Positions 1 through 12,158 of a stretch of DNA of 64,000 nucleotides are shown piece by piece. The translations under genes were made by a program, and so were the position numbers. The first letter of the stretch is position 1; every line of letters starts with the position of its first letter. This DNA comes from Circinella minor (lineage: Eukaryota > Mucoromycota > Mucoromycetes > Mucorales > Lichtheimiaceae): NCBI GenBank assembly GCA_016758965.1, contig JAEPRB010000020.1, positions 117,191-181,190 on the forward strand. Reading direction: 5' to 3'. The notes under the pieces are model-generated. The model did not search any database and was not told the origin of the DNA. It worked only from the letters and a program-made list of their open reading frames with translations.

Positions 1-429
1 AAACACTGTTAAAAATAAGTAAAAAAAAAGCGAAAGAAATGGAAAAAAAAGAGAGAGAGAGAGAGAGATTGCGCAAAGAGAAACAAACAAAAGAAAAAAA
101 AAAGTTAAAAAAAGAGGCGTAGCTTCTATAACAAATAACCGATACAAAGAGAGAAAACATATGCTTTTTATCTTTCTGTGTTTTGAGTTTTATGTGTGTA
201 TTGTATACAATCACCCATCTGACTTTGACGCCAAAAATAACTTTTTTTTTTTTACTTTATTTTGTTTACAAGTTCTTGGGGATTTGAAAAAAAAAGAAGA
301 CTTTTTATTTTGTAAAATGTGAGTTGTGGGAGTGTGTGCGTGTGTATATAAGTGAATTATGGTAGTTGATGTTTGTTGCTTGTGTCGTCGTGAAATCATA
401 TATTTATATAAATAAAATATATAAAATGT
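1..429. other. AT-rich intergenic edge with GA microsatellite
   Basis: No coding sequence is visible. The stretch has A-runs and a (GA)n tract near 51-68. The part next to position 430 is probably the 3' UTR of the complex I gene that ends there. Confidence 0.6.
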
Positions 430-1680
<1,251 letters not shown>

Positions 1681-2560
1681 TATGAATGGGATCTTTGTAT
1701 ATAAAGAGTAGGGAGGGTTAGTTGGTAATGGGGAAAGAAGGCACAAAGAAAAATCTCCAATAGTTTGGACCCGCTTTGCTGTTTTTTTTTTTTTTCTTTT
1801 TCTTTAGTTATTTTTTGTTCACTCACCAGCCTGTTTCTGCCGAGATTAAAAAACTGTGACGTAACAAATGGTCAGTCGGCGGAAAACCAAAAGAATTAAA
1901 ATCGTTGTCTATGACAACAATTTGTTAGATAGTAAACCTGCTTTTCATTGGAAAATGTTTTGATACATTGTACTAGATTCAACTTTTATATTACGATAGG
2001 CATCTTATTTATAGGTATAACTCCCAGGTTTCTACAGCCACTGAATTTAAATTAACGGTTTTTGGCGAGTAACGTAATAGCAGTTCAATGTAGCAATGGT
2101 CATTGAGAAAGACATATAGAACAATATTAAAACTTAATTTAAATCAATATATGATTTATAATTCTGTTAAATATCAAAACATGAATCTAACGCATTACTC
2201 TTTTATTTATTTATTCATTTCATTTATACCAAAATTATATACATCCAACTTCGCTATTAACGACCCAGATTCCTCAGTTGCCTAGAAAAAAATGTCAAAC
2301 CCAGGACACAGGATAGCATTTTATTTTATATGAGCTTTTTATAGTAATACTTTAATTTAAGCTATACTTCTTCAAAGTCTGTCACTGATAATGATCTATG
2401 ATATTTGTAAATAGTATTATGATTAAATTAATGAACTACTCTTCATGAGAAACAATAACGAAAAATTGAAATTAAATTCTTTTTTTTTTGTCGCTTCAAA
2501 CCAGAATATACAAACGGCTTAATATAACTTTCGTCAGTACCACTAACTACAGTGATAAAG
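1681..2560. other. Intergenic DNA upstream of NDUFS7
   Basis: This holds the NDUFS7 promoter and leader, then AT-rich DNA. A homopolymer T tract lies near 1782-1800. No coding sequence is supportable. The open frame near 2103-2285 has no coding character. Confidence 0.5.
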
Positions 2561-2561
2561 C

Positions 2562-2790
2562 TCAATGATACTCCATATTACGAATTTGAACACAATTTGG
2601 ACGAGGATCATAATCTTTACCATGAATAATCAAATGAGCCATTACAACAGTGTGATTGGCTGATTTTGTTAAGGAACAATCCATCGTTTGGATAATATGA
2701 GATGACCAGATTAATTTGTTCTCTGGTGTATATAGCTGATGTAGATTTCAAACCTTGAACTTCCGAGCATTGACTCAATTATGTATTATC
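2562..2790 (-). pseudogene. Decayed acyl-CoA oxidase fragment
   Basis: Two adjacent minus-strand blocks in different frames resemble consecutive parts of peroxisomal acyl-CoA oxidase, the first enzyme of beta-oxidation. The upstream block (about 2690-2790) contains EVQGLKSTSAIY, like the family's VQGLETTA segment. The downstream block (about 2562-2690) contains KSANHTVVMAHLIIHGKDY followed by VQIRNMEYH, like the family's ANHAVVFARLI-GKDYG-VQIRD segment. A frameshift separates them and a stop follows the second block. No flanking exons of the ~660-residue enzyme are intact. The assignment comes from recalled family motifs, not a search. Confidence 0.66.
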
Positions 2791-4328
2791 ATTATGTGAA
2801 AAGAAATTGCATCATATAAATGCTATGAATTATTACTCTGTTACTTTATCTTGTATTAATATTATAATTTAGTACCTATGACATAAATATTATAAACTAA
2901 ATATACCTCAGTTGAGCATAGTAACCAATAACTTCATTACTAATTCGCACACTCATAAAATAATTTTTGTTGTTCTTCATTAGATTGATTTTTTCTAAAA
3001 GTGGGAATAAACATAAGATAATGCAAATTACACTATTGATGTTATTATTGCAATTATATATATATTTAAAAAGACAAAGAAATCGTTTAGATTTTACGTA
3101 TCTTTTATTACCATCGCATCAAAAATATGTGTGTTTATAAATCTACTAAAGGAAAAACAAAAGCTAAAACTAATATAAAAATCTTATTGGAGAAACCTGA
3201 TCATACAAAATATTAATAATCCATTTGTTTTCATCATCCCTGCTCTAATTCTCTAAAACAAGGGAAGTTACGTCTTTCTGCTCTTGGTGAGGTAGCACCA
3301 TCTGTGATAGTAGGAGCTGTAACGAGAATTGTTTGCTGTGCAATGGATACTTTTGGCATTGTAATAATAGTTGTCATTGATTGTGCGAATAACCAACACT
3401 TTTCGCATACTATTATTCTTTTTTCCAGTGGACTAAAAATGATAGGCTATTGGTTTTTTTTTTCACAAAAAAAAAGTAAAATAAATAGTGTTGGAATCGA
3501 TACCATACGTCGAAATTTCAGGAGCAATACTAACCAAAGCGAGCACTAGTAAATAATAATCATTTTTATTGACAATAGTCGTGTTACAGTATGAGAATGA
3601 ATATTGCTAATGTTACTTTTTGGCAAAGCGATAGTTGATTATATTGGATGAAATTTCATTTAAACTGAGAGCTGATTATTTTTCATGCAAAAAAAAAAAA
3701 CGTATGCTCCGATTCCCTCCAATTAAGATAATCCGATGTATGGACATACTCTTCAAATGACTATCAAAGACCATCTGTTGTGTCCTTTATGTCATAAGTA
3801 TTTTTCTAGTTTAAATATAATATGTTCCTGCCCCTTAATATACCCGGGTCAGGTAATAGTCACGTATTGCGTACCCCCGTTTACTGTTCATTATTATCAA
3901 AACATTTCCTATTCATCCATCTTAATGTTTGATGTAGTACAAATAATAATGTCTCAGATTTCATATTATAGCTTGATAATAATTATCCTTATTTTTATCA
4001 TTCTTCCTCTTGACAAAACTGTTATATATGACGCTCTCCCAGTATATATTAATAGTAATAATATTGGTTCTTGTTGCAGATGAAAAATAATAATAATAGA
4101 AAAGGTAAAGAATATTGCTTTGTATGTGTGTGTGTGTGTGTGAGTGTGAGTGTGAGTGTGTGTGCAGATATGAATTGAGTGATTGGATTAAAAAATTAAA
4201 AAAAAGTGAGAAACAGAGAAAACAAACCAAAAATGAATAGAGAAAGACAGAATATAAAAAAAAAAGATAAAAAGGAGATTTACATGAAATGGAAAAAAAA
4301 ATGGGAGAGAGAAAAAAAGGAAATATTT
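2791..4328. other. Non-coding region with microsatellite, possible relic exon
   Basis: Mostly AT-rich DNA. A minus-strand open stretch at about 3247-3377 has coding-like composition (it begins MTTIITMPKVSIAQQ) but no partner exons, so it may be another relic. A (TG)n/(TGAG)n microsatellite lies at about 4124-4163. The open frame at 3736-4083 contains a CPLCHKYF motif but ends in low-complexity sequence and is not credible as a gene. Confidence 0.4.
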
Positions 4329-5249
4329 CTATTCAAACTGTTGTTGCATGTACCTGACTTCTTGGAAATATGGATGGTTCATTGCATCCTTTGCAGATAT
4401 TCTCAATTGTGGCTGATATTGAAGCATACGCGACAATAAATCGCGGCCACATGCGTCGACATTTGGCAAGATGGTATTTATATGTTGGGGTGGATAAACA
4501 ACTTGGTTGGGTTTATATTCAGGCAATTGAGAAACACCTGGCCAAGTTTGTTCAGTTGGGGTACCCATCATCCGAAAGATCTTTTGTAATTGATCTTCAT
4601 TGGTCGTACCTGGAAACAAGGGTCTCCCTGTGTACATTTCTGCCATGATACATCCTGCAGACCAAATATCGATTGATGTTGAATACATCCTTGAACCTAA
4701 TAAAACATCCGGTGCTCGATACCATAAAGTGACCACTTCATTTGAAAATGTATTCACAGGAATACCGAACGCACGTGCCAATCCAAAGTCCCCCAGTTTT
4801 AATTCAAGTCGTTTATTAATGAGTAAGTTTTGTGGTTTTAAATCACGATGGAGTACTCGGTTTTCGTGACAATAAGCAATTCCTTTTAAAAGTTGGTACA
4901 TGAATGACTTGATGATGGTCGTTTCCAATGCTGTATGACCTGTACGCGCCGTGGCATCCATATATTTTTTCAAATCTTGATCCATGTATTCAAAGATTAA
5001 AATAAGTTTAGATTCAGTATGAATGACATCAATAAGTCGTACAATATTGGGATGCTTGAGTTCTTTCATAAGTGAGATTTCGCGAATAGCAGTGGAAGGG
5101 GCACCTTCTTCGGCATCCAAATGAATTTCCTTGAGCGCGACCATTTCGCCACTAAGTCGACTTTTGCCTTTGAAAACTGTTGCATAGGTACCTTCGCCTA
5201 GTTTTTCTAGTCGGGAGTAGCGTTGATCAGGAGTACCTGTAGTCGACAT
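4329..5249 (-). CDS. PHO85: PHO85/CDK5-like cyclin-dependent kinase, copy A
   Basis: This Ser/Thr kinase partners with Pcl-type cyclins in phosphate, glycogen, polarity and cell-cycle control. It has 306 residues in one uninterrupted exon. Visible features are the Gly-rich loop GEGTYATV, catalytic Lys in VALKEI, a C-helix PSTAIRE (residues ~51-57), [19 protein letters not shown] and [10 protein letters not shown]. The activation-loop position is [13 protein letters not shown], with Ser rather than a Cdk1-type Thr, as in Pho85/Cdk5. The start [21 protein letters not shown] fits the family. It is transcribed divergently from the ROCK-like kinase. A close paralogue lies at 50052-51062. Lack of introns is unusual beside its intron-rich neighbours. 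Confidence 0.95.
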   Translation of the reverse strand: MSTTGTPDQRYSRLEKLGEGTYATVFKGKSRLSGEMVALKEIHLDAEEGAPSTAIREISLMKELKHPNIVRLIDVIHTESKLILIFEYMDQDLKKYMDATARTGHTALETTIIKSFMYQLLKGIAYCHENRVLHRDLKPQNLLINKRLELKLGDFGLARAFGIPVNTFSNEVVTLWYRAPDVLLGSRMYSTSIDIWSAGCIMAEMYTGRPLFPGTTNEDQLQKIFRMMGTPTEQTWPGVSQLPEYKPNQVVYPPQHINTILPNVDACGRDLLSRMLQYQPQLRISAKDAMNHPYFQEVRYMQQQFE

Positions 5250-5786
5250 GAAATGTATAGGGTGTGTTTATGTAAAAAGTAGAGGAAAGAAAAGGCGGGT
5301 TTTAGTATGTAAAGAAACAAGAAAGGAAAAAAAAGAGGGGTAGGAGAGAGTACGTTTTGCTTTTTGTTGTTGTTATGGGTTTTTTTTTTGTTGTTACGTG
5401 TAAGAAAAAAGAGGCTGTTTTGTTTTGCTGCGCCTGTATGTATCTATATATGTGTGTGTGAGTGAGAGAGAGCATCGTGAAGTTTTTTTTTGCCTCAAGC
5501 ACTATTATTGTCGTTGTTAGTTATTATTAGTATTACTTACTATATTTTCAGAACTTACAAAAAAAAAGTGAATCTGTTGTAAACATTCTCCTTCTTTTGG
5601 ATAATAATCCCATCAAATATCCAAATACACGTTTTTTTCTCTCTCTCTTTTTTTCTTCTTCTCTTCTCTCTCTCTTTTGGTTTTCTTTTTTTTTAATTGG
5701 TTTTATTATTATTTACTATTACTGCTACATACTACTTTTTTTTTTTTTTTACTTTTAGTTTATAAACAAAACTATATATATACCCT
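5250..5786. promoter_or_regulatory. Divergent intergenic promoter region
   Basis: This spacer separates the starts of PHO85-like A (leftward) and the ROCK-like kinase (rightward), so it should hold both promoters. It is rich in poly-T and CT tracts (5640-5760) that could act as pyrimidine-rich promoter elements or leader sequence. No specific operator is recognised. Confidence 0.5.
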
Positions 5787-8700
5787 ATGTTATCACCATG
5801 CATTACTCCGCCTAGCTCCGCGTCCCTTCAAGAGATCGTCCATTCTCAAACAGATTTATTATTAGACTGTCTTGTTGCTGTTTATGCTGATCTTTTCCCA
5901 CAAAACAATGATTCGTCACCATCGTCACAATGTACGTCACTTTTTATTATATCTTTACGCAGATTATCTATTAAAACTAGTAACCATTATTATTATTATT
6001 ATAGATGAATCACTTTATCAACATATAAAACAATTACGTATTAATAAGAACGATTTTGAACACATACGACCTCTTGCACGCGGTCAATTTGCTCAAGTAT
6101 CCATTGTTCGACATAAAAAAAATGGTCAAGTTTATGCCATGAAACAACTTCATAAAGCTCATGCTTTATCACATCACGAACGAACTTTCTGTATGGAAGA
6201 ACGAAATGTATTGGCAGTACAACATCAGCAACATGATAATGATGGTGATAATGATAAGCAAGAATCATTATCATCATGGATACCTAAACTTCATTGGGCG
6301 TTTCAAGACGATGATTATTTATATTTAGTTATGGAATATGCAGGTGGCGGCGATTTATTCAGTGTTTTACTACGACAGAACAATGAATGTTTGACAGAAG
6401 AAGAAGCACGTTTTTATATTGCAGAAACCATAATCGCTGTGGATAGTTTACATCAAATGGGATATATTCATCGGGATATTAAACCTCAAAATATTTTGAT
6501 TGATCATACAGGACACGTCAAAATAGCCGATTTTGGTTCTTGTATATCAATTAATAATGCAAAGGTAATTATATTTATAAGAATAAAATGAAAATACGTA
6601 CAAAATAACAAATGGAAAGAATATGTAAGTGCTTATATGTGGCTATATAATAGAAATCGCCACCGACAGTAGCTGTTGGAACATGTGATTATGTTGCTCC
6701 TGAAATATTACAAGCACAAGAGGGAAATTTGACGTATGGTACTGAAGTAGATTGGTGGTCTGTTGGCATTGTATTATATGAAGCCCTTCAAGTGTTTCCA
6801 CCGTTTTATAGTAATGAGAGCCAAAAAGAAACCTACTTAAATATCTTGTTTCATGAGGTAATCTAAGCATATGATTTTAAATTACAGAGTTAGTTATAAT
6901 TATTAATTCCCATGTTTAATGTTATGTAGTCTAAGCTTAAGTTTAATGAAGATTTCCCAATATCGGATGAATGCAAAGATTTGATTTGCAAGTAATTTCC
7001 TCTTTTATTTTTTATTTATTTTATACAAATATTTACAAACAAAAAACAACATTATCAAACAACAGCAATAATAATGTTGCTCAAACAAAAATATACATAT
7101 ATTTTTTATTTTTCTGATTTTGTTGTTGTATACAGATTACTATCGAAACGAGAAACTCGATTAGGTAAAAATGGCGTTCAAGAAATTCAACAACATCCAT
7201 TTTTCAAAGGGATCGATTGGAAAAGTTTACGTAAATGTAAGAAATAATGATTAAATAACTGACATGGTGAAGCATCTTTGTTTTTTTATTAGTTAAAATA
7301 ATAATAATATTACTACTTTTTTTTTATATTTTGAATTATAGCAAAACCACCATTTCAGCCAGTTTTGTGTTCCCCAGATGATACATCCAATTTTTCGGAT
7401 GCAAATGAAAGTAATGAAGAGCAAGAACCAAATGAACACTATACTTGGTCATCCTCTACATCTGCTTTGCATCAACAACGTTATATATCATTTATTGGAT
7501 TTTCATTTTCTGGAATAAATAATATCATCCATCCTACTAGCACTACTATTACACAAACATCTTTATCACACCGACAACAGCAACAAAACGAAATACTTTT
7601 GCAACAATTACGTGACGAAAATAAACGATTACTTGAACAAATTCGATCCAAAGCAACTGAAGATGAAAAACACACAAAAAAAACGGTCATTGTTGACGAT
7701 TTACACGAACGCATTGATGTCTTGACAAAAGAAAATACTCGATTAAAATCTACCTATGATGATACCCAACGAGAATTACAAAATGAAACAAATCAAAGAC
7801 TAAATGGTGTTCAAGAGCTTACTCAAGCTCAACAACACATTGAACTCTTGATAAAAATATCCAAACAAGATAAAGAGGATATAGAAAAGTTATCAAAACA
7901 GCTCAATGATGCACAACAACGAATCCAACGCTATGTTGAAATAGATCGAGGACAGAAAAAATCAAATCAAGCCAACGATGAACAACAACGGCAACAACTA
8001 AAAATTCAAGATAATCGATTACAAAAATACGAAAAAAAACTTGAACAACTACGAAATCAAATGATGGAATTACAAAACGAACATGAAATTGAATTGGATG
8101 AAATGATTGAACATTTGAAAGATGAGTTTAATCGAGTACGCGCAGAAGAAACTGTTCAATTACAAAATAAATATCAACAAGAACTGGAAGAATTTCGCGA
8201 TCAATTACAAATTCAGTACAAGAATGAATATGAACTTTTGAGTCAACAATTGAAAAATGATTATAACGACAAAATCAAGGGAAAAAAACATGATAACAAC
8301 GGTAGCGATAGAGACGAGAACGACAGCTTATTAAAACAGCAACAACACCATGAAAAGCTGAGGATGCTACAGCAACAGAAAAAGTATGAAGAAGAAATTC
8401 AGCAGTTGCGTAACGAAAAGCAACAAGAGCTTGACTTTTTACATGTTGAAAATGCTCGGTTGCAAAAAGAAAAACAGGAACTACAACATCAACAAGAAAG
8501 AAATTCAGCAGCTTTACAAAAAGAAATCGAACAGCATTTATACGAAGCACAGTTGCTAAGGGAAGAAATTGTTCAACTAAAAGAACATCACCATAGCAAT
8601 AGAAGCTACAACAACGACAATACGAGTGGTATCCATGACAACAATAATGAAATAGTACCATCGATTGACAAAAGTATTAATATTTCCAATTACAAAAACA

Positions 8701-9389
8701 AAGAAAGTTATAATCAAATACTTTCTAATACGGACATAGATACGGATACTGAACCAACGGGTGTTATTACTAAAGCAGCTATTCCTACACCTCTACTTGG
8801 ATCACAGCAACAACAGCCAAAACAAAAAGCGTTACCATTATTACCAATGCCTATACGAGAAGGACAACTCAGAATAGCATCATCATTGTCATCAACTACA
8901 CCACTTATCGATTATGATGTTAAACTTCAAGATGGGATTTTTTATGCCACTACCACTACTACTAGAGCTCGACAACAAGAGTTGGTATTGGATTTCAGGT
9001 GCTCCACTGTCCTTATTCAGGAAGGTACAATAGAGCAAGAAAAGATACTTGGAGTAGAAGTAACTACATTACTTGTGCTTCGCATTATTAACAAAACGCA
9101 GCAACAACAAGCTACAACATCCATATTAGCATCACCATCAACAACATCAAAATTGAATAATTCTATCATAAAAATTGATCAACAACTAGCAAGAGAGCAG
9201 CAATATGTTCAAGGAGCTAAAAAGACATTACAGGCAAGAAAAAAATTACTTGCATCTTCTGGTAATAATATGATCATGTCTTCAACAAAGCAACAAAAAC
9301 AAATTCAATTAGAACTTGAACAAGCTATTGCCACTGCTCAATCAAAAATAAATCATCTTACGAAAGAACGCGAACTTTTATTGATCGAT

Positions 9390-9420
<31 letters not shown>

Positions 9421-10311
9421 TGATATATAGTTACTTTAATATGTATTAAAAACAAAACAAAAACAAATGACACATATACATACATATACAACAACATATG
9501 TATAAAAAAAAAAAAGGAGGGAACGAAAAAAAAAAAAAGAGAAGAATTTTCGTTTCTTTTTTAAAGTAGGGGACAAAGAATAAAAGAAAGGGAGAGAGGG
9601 TTGTGTGAGTGGGCGTGGGGTGTGTATGTATGTATGTATGTATATAAAAGATAGTTAAATATACTATTGTATTTATATATATTCAAAAGAAAAAAGTTGC
9701 TTTTAGACCAAGGAGGTCAATATAAATTACTAATTTATATACTATTTACTTATTTCTATGCAGGGAAATGATAATATTAATAATTATGAAAAAGATGGCA
9801 ATGGTGATAATTTGATAAATATTAAAGCCATGACAAAACATCATGATTTCAAAATTCAAAAAGCAACAGGAGAAACAAATTGTGGATTTTGTCAGGATAT
9901 CTTGTGGGGACCACGTGCATTGGCATGTCAAAGTAATGTTTTTTTTTTTTTTTGTATAATTCCTGGTTATCTCTCTTTCTAATCTTAACCCCCCCTATTT
10001 TTTTTAATTATACTCGGACTTTTTATAATGATGGTATATGATATTAATAATGATAACTAACAAATTAATGAATGCATAATATAATAATAATATATTTTAT
10101 TTTTATTTTATTACTAGAATGTCAATATCAATGTCATCCCCAATGTCCCGTGGACATTACATGTGAGGAATATAATCAACTAATGCAATGTTCTCCATAT
10201 TATCTATGTGCAAAAAATCCGACTGAACGAAATAAATGGCGACGATGGTTGGAACGCTTTATTATTCGTTATTCTGATATCAGCTACGAGAATACACCAC
10301 TTTCAAGATAA
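5787..10311 (+). CDS. ROCK/MRCK-like AGC kinase with coiled coil, C1 and split PH domain
   Basis: This looks like a Rho-kinase/DMPK-family Ser/Thr kinase, expected to act downstream of Rho or Cdc42 GTPases on actin and polarity. Eight exons join in phase: 5787-5931, 6005-6564, 6654-6857, 6930-6991, 7136-7236, 7342-9392, 9764-9932 and 10118-10311, giving 1161 residues. The kinase domain (about 68-330) shows [27 protein letters not shown] and [10 protein letters not shown], followed by an AGC-type tail. A long coiled coil covers about 440-770. A PH-like N-terminal half lies near 863-938 (EGQLRI...[11 protein letters not shown]). A C1 zinc domain (about 1068-1110) has H, C-x2-C, C-x2-C, H and C ligands. 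A PH-type C-terminal helix follows ([11 protein letters not shown]). In ROCK the C1 domain is inserted within the PH domain, and this order matches that. The second glycine of the Gly-loop is replaced (GQFAQV). Confidence 0.88.
9393..9763 (+). other. Long intron with TA microsatellite, purine-rich tract and (TGTA)n
   Basis: This 371-nt intron separates the exon with the coiled coil and PH-like half from the C1 exon. It is much longer than the other introns of the gene (about 70-190 nt). It contains a (TA)n run directly at the donor (9394-9420), purine-rich A/G tracts at about 9506-9600 and a (TGTA)n repeat near 9624-9643. Confidence 0.7.
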
Positions 10312-10412
10312 AAAAAAAAGGATTTTGTTTGTTTAAAATCCTCTTTGTTTTATCGTAAATTGATCGATTTGTAAATTTTGTCTTTTTGTAAATAATATTA
10401 TCTTTTATCACC

Positions 10413-10413
<1 letters not shown>

Positions 10414-10457
<44 letters not shown>
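10414..10457. repeat. 44-nt poly(A) homopolymer
   Basis: An uninterrupted A run begins about 100 nt after the stop of the ROCK-like kinase. It lies in the convergent spacer (10312-10721) between that gene and the small minus-strand gene. It is the longest homopolymer noticed in the window. The kinase gene keeps its introns, so this is not the tail of a processed copy of that gene. Confidence 0.85.
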
Positions 10458-10459
<2 letters not shown>

Positions 10460-10721
10460 ATATCCATTTTACATGAAAATGTAAAAAATAATAATAATAA
10501 TAATATGTATTCTTGTTTCTTACTTGGAAAAATATATAGAATGACAAATATATGGGGAAGTAAAAAAAAAAACGTGAGAAAGAGAGAAAAAGAATGCTTG
10601 TCTGGTTTGATTGATTGATTGATGTGTGTGTAATATGTAAATATGTATAATTTGTGCGCTGATCAATGAAAAATAATAGATAAAAGTAGAAAATGAAGAA
10701 GACGATATATTATTATTATTT

Positions 10722-10952
10722 TTAAAATCGTCTATCAGAAGCCATCATCATTTTCTCTCGTACAGCTACTATATCTTGTTTGATGGAAAGATCCCTCTCA
10801 CGTAACGCTTGTTCTTCACGTCGTAATTTGGCAATTTCTTCACGTAATTGTTGTTCTCGATTTACAAGTGTACCATGGGACGCGTCTCGAAGTATGGTGT
10901 CCTCATGATGATGAGAAGAATGATGAAAGTTTCCGTTACTTGTTCCGTTCAT
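10722..10952 (-). CDS. Small charged coiled-coil protein
   Basis: A 76-residue open frame starts at the ATG at 10952 and ends in TAA. The N-terminal third is Asn/Ser/His-rich with a HHSSHHH cluster. Residues ~31-66 form a strongly charged heptad-like helix (NREQQLREEIAKLRREEQAL) predicted to be a coiled coil, ending in a basic ASDRRF tail. The frame extends upstream without an ATG, so the start is the first Met. No family is recognised. Codon use and amphipathic periodicity argue that it is a real short gene, perhaps a dimerising adaptor, but no function should be assigned. Confidence 0.6.
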   Translation of the reverse strand: MNGTSNGNFHHSSHHHEDTILRDASHGTLVNREQQLREEIAKLRREEQALRERDLSIKQDIVAVREKMMMASDRRF

Positions 10953-11348
10953 ATTAGTTAATAGCCCTTGTTGTATTATTGTTGCTTGTATTCTACAGTA
11001 ATTAATTGAGCTAGTCAAATAGTTGAAAAAAGAAGATTAAGAAAGAGAGAGAAAGAGAAATAAATATAATGCATCGCATATTTATTCTAGTGAGCATTTT
11101 TTTATGCATCCCTTTTTTTTTTTCTTCTCATCACCCCCAAATACGTAAAAATAAAAAAAAAACTCCTTTTGATACACTTTATGATATGATGTCCGCATTA
11201 ATTATTATTAACATGATCATGATGAATAATATAAATATTAGCACTAAATATATAATAGAAAATCATTAATTTCCCATTTGTATTAGTCTATTTTATCTTT
11301 TGAAAGAAAAAAAAAAGGGGCGGGGGGTGGAGAGGTCGTCATTATTAG

Positions 11349-11396
11349 TTTTTTTAGCATATTCATTACATCAAATAAAATAATATGCTAAAAAAA
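11349..11396. repeat. Perfect 15-bp inverted repeat (hairpin)
   Basis: The arms TTTTTTTAGCATATT (11349-11363) and its exact reverse complement (11382-11396) flank an 18-nt loop. It lies between the small coiled-coil gene and POP7. The U-rich arm could fold in RNA from either strand. Its role is unknown; it could be a transcript end structure or a cruciform. Confidence 0.85.
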
Positions 11397-11563
11397 TTCA
11401 CTTTCAGCTAGAAAGTTTTTGTTGTTTCCAGGATAACAAATAATAATTAATAATGAAAGAAAAACGATCGATTATAAAAGGTTTGAATAATAAATAATTT
11501 GTAGTCAAGCTCATTATTATATTAAAATTAACAACACTACTTATATCCTTATTAGATGCTTCT

Positions 11564-12141
11564 ATGCATAAACGAGCACCACAACGACCTGCTACCATTC
11601 CAAGCGATGTATATGTTTCACATAAAACAAAAACCAGTGTCATAATTAAACGCGTTCGACAATTAATGGTGAATGAAAAGTAATGTTGAATTCAAATACA
11701 TTGAATTGAGCTCTACGGATATAATACATGCTGATACAAAATATTTTTTAAAAAAAAATTGCTTAGGTATAAAAAAGTGACACTTCATGGTATGGGAGCA
11801 CAACTTTTAAAAACTATTCAAATTGCACAAGCCATCCAAAGGACACTTCATCATCAAATTGATATAAAACCTACAACAGAAACAGTTGCTTTGGTAGATG
11901 ATATTATTCCTGAAGATATGGTAAATTTATTATTAATAAGAAATTATCCATGACGACAAGAAACAAAATAAATAGAAACTGATCTAAAAGTTACTTATAG
12001 GAAAAGGATGTTGATACACAAACACGAATGAATTCTGCTATCCATATACAGTTAGTAGCAAAAAAAGGTTTAACTGAATTACAAAGACGAGTTGCACCTA
12101 TCCCACGAAAACCATCCAGAAATCGTAAAATGGTCAAATAA
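11564..12141 (+). CDS. POP7: RNase P/MRP subunit p20 (POP7/Rpp20), Alba-fold
   Basis: This is the Alba-like subunit of RNase P and RNase MRP, which pairs with Pop6/Rpp25 to bind the P3 arm of the RNA for tRNA 5' maturation and rRNA processing. Three exons (11564-11679, 11767-11920, 12001-12141) give 136 residues. The family core is visible as VTLHGMGAQLLKTIQIAQAI, then TTETVALVDDIIPED and RMNSAIHIQL. The tail is basic (PRKPSRNRKMVK). A short upstream exon starting at the ATG at 11453, with donor near 11481, would add about 12 in-frame residues. I preferred the first Met of the conserved reading because that donor (GTTTGA) is weak. The 3' end faces PAXBP1, 17 nt away. Confidence 0.9.
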
Positions 12142-12158
12142 TGAATAAAAATAGTTTA

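Noticed and set aside
3736..4083. 115-codon frame with a CPLCHKYF motif
   Set aside because: Only one finger-like motif, then Ile/Tyr-rich low-complexity sequence. No splice partners.
4370..4869. Plus-strand frames opposite PHO85-like A
   Set aside because: Antisense shadows of the kinase. The same artefact appears opposite copy B at 50320-50589.
10414..10457. Poly(A) run as a sign of a processed retrocopy of the ROCK-like gene
   Set aside because: The gene upstream keeps all seven introns, so it is not a retrocopy.
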